Part shown: positions 55,840-64,000 of the stretch, piece after piece
Layout: each line of letters begins with the position of its first letter
How positions within the stretch are numbered: the first letter of the stretch is position 1
Assembly: GCA_037903475.1 (NCBI GenBank)
Contig: JBAJFG010000180.1
Coordinates: 620,001 to 684,000, forward strand
DNA from: Ancylostoma caninum
Taxonomy: Eukaryota > Nematoda > Chromadorea > Rhabditida > Ancylostomatidae
Direction: 5' to 3'
Length of the DNA: 64,000 bases
Made by a program: the position numbers and the translations under genes
The notes under the pieces: generated by a model
What the model was told of the DNA's origin: nothing
The model's input: the letters and a program-made list of their open reading frames with translations, nothing else
Databases searched by the model: none

Positions 55840-57594
55840 TGGCTATATTGCTCATTAGCAATCGTATCAAATAGGAGATATTTGAGTTCTTAAAGCAACT
55901 TCTTCTCGCACATTTCACATCGCTTTTTGGCGGGGAAGGGAGGGGGGGGGGGTAGGACTTCGGCACAGGTGGCGTTTTAGTCATGAAATAATGAATGAAA
56001 GACTCTCTTCCAAGCTTTATCCCGTCATGGAGGAGATCATCCAGCTCGAAAGGACCACCATTCAGCAAATTTCTACAGGTGCTGTTATATGTCTAACACC
56101 CGAATGTTTGTAGTGCCAAGAAGCCATTGTCAAACTATTAACCCAGTTTTACCTTACTCATCAATTTTATCGATCTCATACGTGTTCACTAATTATATAC
56201 ATAATCATATGAGTTCTGGCATGGCAGTTCACATTAAATAACATTCTCCGCTTCTTCCTAATTCGCTTAAGGGCAGCATTCTCGGGGACACTCATGTTTA
56301 AAATGTTATCGGGTTTTGAGGTTTTTTAAGACGTGGAAGCCACGTCCTATAAACCTCCAATGGTACGGTAGTTCCAAACACGCGAGAACTCCGTAAGACG
56401 CCGTTATTTTAAGTGAGTTGGTAGTGCTGACAAGAACCTGAGCGGGTCCCAGCATGTGAACGCCACGCGCGCCTGTGCAATCAGCGTCGATTGCCGCGCC
56501 ATTCATCCGATTTCGCCATATGAAAGGGTTGTCATATGCTTCGCAGCAATGTCTCCCTACTCTGAAGTTCGCTGACACACTTGGCAAGCTTTTTCTGCCA
56601 ACTTGGCATCCACCAGCCTGGCAGACAGATTCGCCAACTACCCAACCAACCGAACTCCGCCAGATGTCCTGCCAACACAAGATGTTTCGAAAAATGGTTT
56701 CGCTGTAGAAACCTTGCCAATGTGTCACCATGCAAACCTCGCTATCTGCTTCGCCATGCTAACATTACACTTTTATTTATTTTATCTATTTTTACTTTGA
56801 CACTGTACATGAAATCTCCCTACTCTGTCTGTTCTGATGTCTCCCAGCACTGGAAGAGGGCTCCGAAATTCCATTAGATCACAACTTTCGTTGGGTCAGA
56901 TCCCGGAGAAATTGAATCGATGAAATTCATGGATTTAGCAGCAGAAAGTCCCCGGATTTCGCCAAGATCCGCGGCACTTAGCTAACTGCGCAGAGTTATG
57001 CGCAGTATGGCGATGATTACAGGGGTATTCTCAGCCAAAGTTAAGGCCGTATATCGGTCAAAGCGTGAGATTTCAGTCTACTATTATCTCTTCCCTCCTG
57101 AAGTACGTCTTTCTTCTGGAGTACGCATCCTAAAAGTGGGTTATTTGAACGACTTCAATAACCGCATCGTCGTATGTGCTTGAAACCCGGGAAAAGTGTC
57201 GCCAAAATATTCTGCTGCCTTTTGTATTGCCAGACGTAGTTGTGGAGCACTCTCCGGGAAAATGTCTTGCCATGCAGAATTCTAAAAAAAAAGCATTTGT
57301 AAACATATTTCTCGCCAAAAAGGTTGTCATTGGACTTCAGAACAGGTAGGTAACGGATCTTTGTGTTCCATTCACTTCTGCGACTCGCCAACAACCGACG
57401 AATGCTGCCTATAAATTCTACGTTTTATGGGATAGAACACACTGCTAACCTTCCTTGTGATCCCGACGAACCTCTTCTAAATCTTATCAAAAATAGCTGT
57501 CTTTGATAGAGTGGTGTTGTTTTGCATGAATTTCCACATGGATTTGTTGAATCGTTCTCGTATACGTTACTACTTTTATTGACACTGTTTTCAG
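55840..57594. other. Intron or intergenic
   Basis: Contains a G run (~55945). A GCCAACTTGGCATCCACCAG stretch near 56600 has open frames on both strands but no recognised domain. Confidence 0.35.
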
Positions 57595-57653
57595 AGACGA
57601 CTTTGCAACAACGAAGAGGCATGTGGATTAAGAAGCTTTGTGGGCGAGATGAG
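57595..57653 (+). CDS. Cys-rich protein, proposed exon C
   Basis: Strong acceptor ACTGTTTTCAG, donor GTAAAC. In phase with exon B it reads RRLCNNEEACGLRSFVGEM, adding two cysteines. The 3' end of the gene was not identified. The intron from exon B is 1756 bp and may hide another exon. Confidence 0.45.
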
Positions 57654-58561
57654 GTAAACAACTCACAGCTCACATGCGTTGTTTGCAAAATTTCACCGCG
57701 TACAAGCGTCAGCTGAGTTCTGTAATGGCAGTGTCATCCTAGATTTCCTATGATATTAGCAAGGAATAGCAATAGCCACAGCACCACATTTTGCTATACG
57801 TGACACTGTATTTCATTAGAGGATAAAACTTTCACACGTCATGCGCTAACAGGCAGTAAAACGTTGATGAATGACAATGGCAGCGTTCAAATGTTTTTTT
57901 TTCTTGTCTTTCCGACGTGGGTTAAAATTTTATTAGCCTTGTAATCAAGTTTCTCGCCTCAATACACGCCGAATACAGTGTCGATTGACGTGTTCTCAAT
58001 TAGGGGATGCTATTGCATGATATGATTTGTTTTGTTTTGTTAGCCAGATTTGCCACGAACAATGCGGGGGCGGAAGGAATGGCTAGGTTTTTTTAAATTG
58101 AAATTCTATCCTGCTACTCTAGAGGTAGATGACATGTCTAGGGGAGCTTGCAGAAGAAAGCTTTTGAATTGATGAGTAAGCAATTGCAATTTACTCATTT
58201 TTTTGCATTTTCAAAGCGTAATGGAAGAATTCCAAAACAGCGTTATCAGCTTGGTCCCATGCACGTCAAGGTGGGCAAGCTAATAACAAAAATTTCCATA
58301 TGTCTACAGTATTGGCCCCCACACTGCAGACATTGAACTGAAGCAAGGTACCATATTTTGTGCAAAAACGCAGAGGCAGTCTTAGTATGCCTTCTTCGCA
58401 CTTTTCATTGTTGACTTTTTAAACAACTACAACTGTAGCGCCATCAGTAATGGTTTAGGCTGTGCGACTGTCCGACGGATACATCATGTGTGTACCCAGA
58501 AAAGGCCGTCGCTCCTCTCTCACAACAGTCAGGAGAATGTCACACCCTCTGAGTCGATCTG

Positions 58562-58927
58562 TTAGCAGTCGTTTGTCAGTGTTCTCGAGTCCATGATCTC
58601 CGCATTCCATGTACATATTACACAACCAAGCATGTTTCGTTCGTTTCGAATTGACCTCGGCCTCCGTGGTTCGAGGTTTTGTCGCTGCATTTGTTTCGTC
58701 CGCAGCACAGGTGTTATGTTATACTGAGCCATTGAACGGTATTTATTTCCTTGAAGCGTGTTTAATAAAATCTCCAGTCGTGTTTCATGGTCGTTTTCTG
58801 TCAAATAGGAGTTGAACTGAGGAAGAATCATTTTGAAAACCCAGAGTTCATAACTGGAAGTTGCTTGCGAATTTGCGCCACTTAATGACTTGCTGTCTAC
58901 AATAAAAGGAGAGAAGAAATGTCGCAC
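58562..58927 (-). pseudogene. Possible RTE-type 5' (endonuclease start) relic
   Basis: The minus-strand frame ends QRQNLEPRRPRSIRNERNML then GCVICTWNAE before a stop. The C-x-x-x-W-N-A motif after an Arg-rich leader resembles how RTE-clade ORFs enter their apurinic endonuclease (typically TYNARTL). The match is short, and nothing downstream confirms it. Confidence 0.22.
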
Positions 58928-58997
58928 TTATGTCTCGAAAGATAGATTTGGCAACAGTTTGTGTTTTTGTTTCGAGTCGTTGTCAAGAAATGTGGAC

Positions 58998-60992
58998 TTA
59001 AAAGTGCATGCAGCGCTGAAGCCTGCTCTTGATTAGAACAGTACTTTTTAGTGAAGTAGGTGGAAATCCATTCACCTGACCATGATGTAGCAAAAATCTA
59101 TTTGCTGTTGTACAATTATGAAAGCACAAAAAAACCGGGACAATTGAAAACGAGAATAGCTCACTTTTAGAATACCGCAGAATACAATGAATGAACATTG
59201 CCATTTCACTGTCTAACATGGAATAAAAATGGAGGAAGGGAATCATATCTAGCTGAGAATTAAAGGGTGCGTGACATCTTGGACACCAGTGCCCTACATT
59301 CTCCAGAATATATTGCACGGCTGGCTCTGCCCCAGAACACCTTGATCTTGACTCCCGTTGATCTTCGGGTATACCGAGCGGGCGCCAGCAATCCTTCCAT
59401 TTGTCCCTCTCGCGAGCCAGAGTTGTCCAGTGGATTCTGTCCGTTCGAGGGACACGGAGAGCATCGTATCTATCCTTGAAGGACTTCGTGAAGAAGTCTG
59501 ACCATCGGGTCGGTGGTCTTCCTGTCGTGCGCTTAACGTCCCGTGGAGTCCAGTCGCTGACGGCTCTTGTCCAACGGTTGTCGTTAAAACGCATCACGTG
59601 TCCGGCCCACCTAATCTTACTCAACTTGGCGTAAGCGGCAGCGTCCCTGATCTTCGATTGTTGACGAAGGGTGGAGCTCCGTATTCCAGCCCTCACTTGC
59701 GTGAGGCGGGTTATTCCTAGCATCACCCTCTCGATGGAGCGTTCGACGACGCTGACCGCATTCTCATCCTGCTTGCGCAACGCCCAGGTTTCTGAGGCGT
59801 AGGTCAAAGCAGGGAGAACGGTTGTGTTGAAGAGGTGGGCACGGAGCCTGGTGTTCTTCGTCTTCTTCACTACGTCCTCGATGCTCTTGTAGGCTCCCCA
59901 AGCCGCTCGTTTCCTCCTGCCCAGCTCTGGAGCGAGGTCGTTCATCATGTTGACTTCCCGACCTAGGTATACGTAGCTGGAGCATTCGGATATGGTCGTT
60001 CCGTTGAGCGAGAATGGGGCATCCGGGACCCATCCGTTCTTCATGAACATCGTCTTCGTCAGATTCAGCTGGAGACCAATCTTTCCACACGCGTCCTCGA
60101 AGTCGGCCAGCATCTGTTCCGCTTCGCTGATGGTTGGTGTTATAAGAACGATGTCGTCAGCGAAGCGAAGATGACTAAGTCGCCGGCCATCAACTTGCAC
60201 TCCCATGCTATCCCATTCCAGTTTCCGCATGACGTCTTCGAGAGTGGCGCTGAATAGTTTTGGCGACACGGTATCGCCTTGCCGAACCCCTCTCTTGACG
60301 TCGATGGTGATGTCGTCGTAGAATGGAGAAATCCTGGTCGTGAAGTTGCTGTAGAGCTCACGAAATACCTTGACGTATTGAGTAGGTATGCCCTGGTTGC
60401 CCAGGGCTTCCAACACCGCTTCTGTCTCAACAGAGTCGAAGGCTTTCTTCAAATCGATGAACGTGAGACAGAGGGGCATCTTATACTCTCGCGATACTTC
60501 GATGAGTCTAGTGACGGTGTGTATGTGGTCGATCGTACTGAATCCTTTTCGAAACCCTGCTTGCTCGCACGGCTGTCCCTCGTCTAGTGTCCTTTCGATC
60601 CTATTGAGGATCACACGCGTGAAAAGCTTGTAGAAGACGGACAGTAGGCAGATGGGGCGATAATTGCCAATATCCTGCGGGTCTCCCTTCTTGTACAGCA
60701 ACACGGTCCTGCTGGTCTTCCATTGGTTAGGTACCTTGCATTCCGACAGGTACCGCGTGAAAAGCCTAGCCAAGGTGGTAATGAGAATTGGCGGTAGGTT
60801 CTTCAGATGTTCCGGTCGGATCCTGTCGGGGCCCGGTGCTGTACGATTCTTCACCGACTTGATGGCATGTCGGATTTCGGAAGGGAGAACCGATGGGGCA
60901 ACATAGCGTGTGCCTGCCCCAGATAATGAAACTATTATCGTAAACGTTAAATAGGTTCTAATAGATTCCAAAATGTTGTGCAATGAGAACAT
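58998..60992 (-). pseudogene. RTE-clade non-LTR reverse transcriptase, 5'-truncated
   Basis: A 664-codon open frame; the RTE-like part is about 60915 down to 59330. Read on the minus strand: thumb lead-in NRTAPGPDRIRPEHLKNLPP, fingers DIGNYRPICLLSVFYKLFTR, CEQAGFRKGFSTIDHI, then FIDLKKAFDSVE (first catalytic Asp), GVRQGDTVSPKLFS, LRFADDIVLI (catalytic DD) and the RTE C-terminal block IRWAGHVMRFNDNRWTRAVS...GRPPTRWSDFF. Full RTE ORFs have an N-terminal apurinic endonuclease of ~230 residues; it is absent, and the ~25 residues before the RT do not match. The RT itself has no internal stop, so the insertion is fairly recent but dead on arrival. The last ~85 codons read through into flank. Confidence 0.88.
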
Positions 60993-61301
60993 AAGAGTGG
61001 TGCAAGAGATCCAATCCTAATAGAAATGTTCAGGAAGTTTTTCTACACTTCCGTTTTCGCGGCTAAAAACTAGATGGGTTGTGTGACATCCTTGATGCCG
61101 CGGGTCTACGACCCTTTCACCAGTATTTTCCAAGGAAGTTGCCAAACTTTGAGACGGATAACAATGATCGTGGATTGATGAGAGGCAAATGATCATGATA
61201 ATAATATTGCAGTAAATGAAGGAGGATATGGAATCAATCCTCTTTCAGCGAGTAGTGCCTTATATACTGCTGCCTCCTTTTATTGTCCCGCCAACTACTT
61301 A

Positions 61302-62509
61302 TTAGGTTGTCGCGAAAGTTTCCCGCCACTATCCGATCTTTTTTCAATTTTATTTTTTTAATTCAATGCAGCTGATATATAATGTACATATGAACCATTA
61401 TTATCTACAACATATTGCCATTTAACCGCTAACTTGTGGATTCCGCTTGCATAGAAATTCTGAGATTTTGATGCGGAGAACTCGCCGAGCCACTTTTCGA
61501 GTTGTTCCAAATCGTCGAACTTCCTGTCTCTCAGGTGATTGGATAACGACAAGAAAAGATGGTAGTCTGTGGGCGCTAGGTCTGATGAATACGGTGGGTG
61601 GGCCAGAATATGCCATCCTAAGCTCTGCAGTTTTTGCTGGGTCTCTCTCGCAATGTAAGGACGAGCGTTGTCATGTAAGAAGTAAACGTTGTCTTGTTTC
61701 CCACGAAGAGCCGCAGCGACGCAATCCAGTTGCCTACAGTAGATTTCGGCGGAGACAGTAGAGTTTGTTGTAACAGTTCCCAGTGAATGATTTCTTTGCA
61801 GTTCCACCAAACACTGAGCATTACCTTCTGAGGGTGTAGTTCGTCCGATCCACTGTCGCTTTCTCGTGTGGTTTGCATAGAGGACCCACTTCTCATCACC
61901 GGTAACCAAGTAGTCCAGCCAGGTGAAAGTCCTTCGAAAAGTCAAAAGGTTCATGCATGCATCTCTGCGCACCTGGAGCTGGCGACTACTCAGATCGTGA
62001 GGTATCCATGCGCCATACTTCCACGTCTTTCCGGCGCCGCGTAGGTGAACGACCACTGTATTGTAATGACACCGGAGTTCATCTGCCAGTTCACGGGTAT
62101 CGCAGCGGGGATCCTCTTCAATTAGCTCTAGGAGGCGCTTCTGATCGACTTCAACTAGTAGACCAGATCGTGGTTTATCCGTCAAGTCAGAACCGCCATT
62201 TTTGAACTTCCGAAACCAAACTTTGGCTATGTTGTAGGAGACAGTTGAGGGGCCCATCGCATCACATATGTTTTTTGTCGCATCTCTTGCACTGCTGTTT
62301 TTCCTGAATTAGCAAAGCAGGAGTCGAACCTGCTTCGAGTCTAGGCCGATTTCTGCGGCCATAATCCCAACGGGAAGCCAAGAGAGGAAAGGTGTAAGTA
62401 GTCCATTGACCATCCTTTATATACGTTTCGGATAGTAAGAACCAAAACAATCCTGAGGAAACGTGTAAGATTTCGAAGTGAGTGGCGGGAAACTTTCGCG
62501 ACAACCTAA
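61302..62509 (-). mobile_element. mariner element, 1208 bp, complete ends
   Basis: Perfect 29-bp inverted ends start TTAGGTTGTCGCGAAAGTTT. TA at 61300-61301 and 62510-62511. The transposase reads on the minus strand. A TATATAAAGG box lies about 50 bases upstream of the start codon (~62416 on the plus strand). The perfect TIRs contrast with the degraded ends of the mariners at 5909 and 20564, so this is the youngest of the three. Confidence 0.93.
61358..62362 (-). pseudogene. mariner transposase with one stop and a compensated frameshift
   Basis: Frame from ATG at 62362: 17 codons, TAA at 62309-62311, then in-frame continuation to TAA at 61358, 335 codons in all, close to the usual ~345. After the stop: HTH region (VWFRKFKNGG), linker (WIPHDL), first catalytic block YLVTGDEKWVLY, second FLHDNARPYIA, third PPYSSDLAPTDYHLF. 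The second and third Asp are 34 residues apart, the mariner D34D signature. Between ~61848 and ~61770 the conserved block (HPQKVMLSVWWN, IIHWELL) sits in another frame, so two single-base indels cancel each other. An ATG at 62257 opens a 299-codon ORF that keeps the catalytic triad but lacks the first HTH. Overall similarity is to the Hsmar1/bandit group by recall. Confidence 0.88.
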
Positions 62510-62511
62510 TA

Positions 62512-64000
62512 GAACGTCATTGTTATTAGAGCGCGGTTATGCTGTGTTACCAGTATTATTCCTGGGTAAATTTGACCCGAGATTTGGGTATCTTGCTGCC
62601 CTGAAACTGTAGTCATCTGTTTTATTGAACAGTCTAGTCCGTATTTCATCCTCCATCACCATTATTTCCAAGTCCAGAAATGTTGCCTCACTGTGCAAGG
62701 TATTTGTTTTTTTTTTCAGTGTTAAAATATCTATCATATATTTCTCGTATGTTATCATCAAAGCTGCATGCTTCACTGAATATATGCAGTATGTCATTTA
62801 TATATCTGAACGTATTATTATAGAATCTAAACCTTTCTATTCCCCCATTAGTTGCCAGCTTCTTCCCATTGTACTCGAATTCCATGAATGCCAAAGTCAA
62901 ATCAGTAATTTGGGGACTACATGAGGCCCTCCGTGGTATACCTCTAATCTGTCTATCACTGGTGGACGCAGGAGGGGGCGGGGGGGGGGCGCCCCCCCCC
63001 GAGAATGGCTCGCCAAATTTTCGAAATTACTTTACAATACAAATAAGTCTTGTATTAGTTTATTTTTAATTGTTTACTTTTATTATTATTTTTAATATAA
63101 TTTTTATTTATTATTTATTATCATAATTAATATTTTTATCAATTTTATCTTCCATCCGGGTCCCCAAAGCGGCTGAGATCCCACTTTTTTTCCCACGCCC
63201 CCCCCCCGCCCACTTTCTGCGTCCGCCACTGCTGTCTATATATAGTTGTTCCTCCATAGTATATGTAACTAGAATCAAGTAGAGAGTTTATCATATGGAT
63301 AACATCCTCTCTTCTGTAATATTTAGATTTACCACCTTCGTCAATATTTGTGTAGCTAACTTTACTATTAATCATTTTGATAAATTTATAGTCTTTCATA
63401 CTTAAAGAAACAATCATTCTCATGTTTTGTTTTACTATCCTATATGGCGTACGCTAGAAAAATCTGCCGTAAAAATTTTCACTTCTCCTTCTATGCCGCA
63501 GGTCTCCTTTGTTACTTTTATGCTATTATCAATCGACCCAAAATGCTTGATTCCTGTTCTTTGTAAAATCACATTACAATAATTGCAGAAATACCTCTTC
63601 TTAATATGTACTAGTATATTTTGCAATGTAGTAGCTGAAAGTTTCAAGCTACTATGCCTATCCCCCGTAATAAATCTAATTTTAATTGGTGCCTTATGTG
63701 TTTTTGGCATACCGTATATTTTCCGTAGTGCATCATATTTCTCAAAAACTTTCATTGTTAAACCACTGTTTATTTCGTGATGCAATGTGTTGATATCCTG
63801 TTCAGAATACCCTGTTCTCTCGTAAGTTGCCCCGTTGTCGTCACGCTGCTCAAGTTCTTTTTCCATCATCATCACATACAACTTCTTGCATGTTATACAA
63901 AAATTTGATGATGCTTTGTCTACCGGTGTTACGACAAAATATCTATGCAACCTTTTAAGCTCATCATAATTATATTCAAAGGCTTCAACTTCATCATTTT
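62512..64000 (-). pseudogene. Decayed reverse transcriptase of a second type
   Basis: Minus-strand fragments in order: FVVTPVDKASSNFCITCKKL and IYGMPKTHKAPIKIRFITGD (63950-63435), then YRREDVIHMINSLLD (63423-63250), then beyond a 275-bp insertion GGPHV (in yet another frame), LAFMEFEYNGKKLA, FRYINDILHI (RYIDD-like catalytic site with Asn for the first Asp) and ATFLDLEIMVMEDE (62900-62540). The KTHK motif, R-Y-x-D-D-I-L and F-L-D-L-x-I pattern recall Penelope-like RTs, but the sequence is far from the PLE at 9-22 kb. Its 5' end lies outside the window. Frameshifts break it. Confidence 0.62.
62957..63231. mobile_element. hAT MITE, 275 bp, 8-bp duplication
   Basis: CTGTCTAT at 62949-62956 recurs at 63232-63239. 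Ends are CACTGGTGGACGCAG and, inverted, CAGTGGCGGACGCAG. An 8-bp duplication plus CAGTGGCGGA-type end is the hAT hallmark. Long G and C runs lie just inside both ends. It interrupts the reverse transcriptase pseudogene. Confidence 0.9.

Noticed and set aside
56306..56731. 141-codon minus-strand frame overlapping open plus-strand frames
   Set aside because: Open on both strands in a moderately GC-rich stretch; no domain found.
61070..61145. Weak resemblance of this stretch to the 3' flank of the RTE at 59268 (GTGACATC...)
   Set aside because: Too short and diverged to support a second RTE tail.
62319..62340. tRNA-like word AGCAGGTTCGACTCCTGCTT on the minus strand inside the mariner
   Set aside because: It is part of the transposase N-terminal coding frame and has no A box or cloverleaf around it.
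62262..62504. 80-codon minus-strand frame upstream of the transposase, and a possible intron ending GCTAATTCAG
   Set aside because: The continuous frame from ATG 62362 explains the mariner N-terminus with one stop; mariners normally lack introns, so a splice is less likely.
1..64000. CRISPR arrays, bacterial operons, rRNA, intact tRNA genes
   Set aside because: The regular repeats here are minisatellites with no spacer structure, genes have introns, and no rRNA or complete tRNA was visible.

Overview
The window is eukaryotic DNA, most likely from a strongylid (hookworm-like) nematode. Three things point there: an RTE-type retrotransposon and a GIY-YIG Penelope-like element of the kind I associate with Ancylostoma/Necator, a mariner of the Hsmar1/bandit type, and host exons preceded by nematode-style acceptors (TTTTCAG, ATTCAG). 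No prokaryotic genes, rRNA or true tRNA genes were seen. This is an accessory, transposon-rich window with one clearly recognisable host gene.

1-8.6 kb: foldback and MITE-type elements (7-590; a TTAA-flanked MITE at 1742-2162; a foldback at 2783-3221), an unassigned minus-strand ORF (3564-3959) and a decayed mariner (5909-7183).

8.6-22.9 kb: a nested transposon stack. Two Penelope-like (PLE) fragments lie head to head with a junction near 10050. The rightward copy is split into three pieces (10053-10617, 18514-18775, 22697-22905). The first gap is a 7894-bp TA-flanked element (10618-18511) that carries a 763-bp Helitron, a 4.8-kb minisatellite and an 82-bp-unit minisatellite. The second gap is a 3918-bp element flanked by TAC (18776-22693), with CpG-rich subterminal repeats and its own nested mariner (20564-21909). 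The other PLE copy provides the empty-site sequence for both insertions.

22.9-33 kb: tRNA-derived SINE-like repeats, a long-TIR element, a 760-bp tandem duplication that includes a SINE copy, a diverged hAT MITE, a second piggyBac-like MITE and little convincing coding sequence.

33.2-47.2 kb: a plus-strand homeobox gene, the HHEX (Hex) orthologue, called pha-2 in C. elegans. Five exons are proposed and the last three are in consistent phase through a complete homeodomain. A 9.7-kb intron splits the homeobox between homeodomain residues 44 and 45 and holds a 1283-bp near-perfect palindrome and a 430-bp MITE of the same family as the 7.9-kb element.

47.2-58 kb: possible exons of a plus-strand cysteine-rich, probably secreted protein (54893-55026, 55680-55838, 57595-57653), weaker exon candidates and a GC-rich MITE.

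58.9-64 kb: a 5'-truncated RTE reverse transcriptase, a structurally complete mariner (61302-62509) whose transposase is disabled by a stop and by a compensated double frameshift, and a decayed reverse transcriptase of a different type interrupted by a 275-bp hAT MITE with a perfect 8-bp target duplication.
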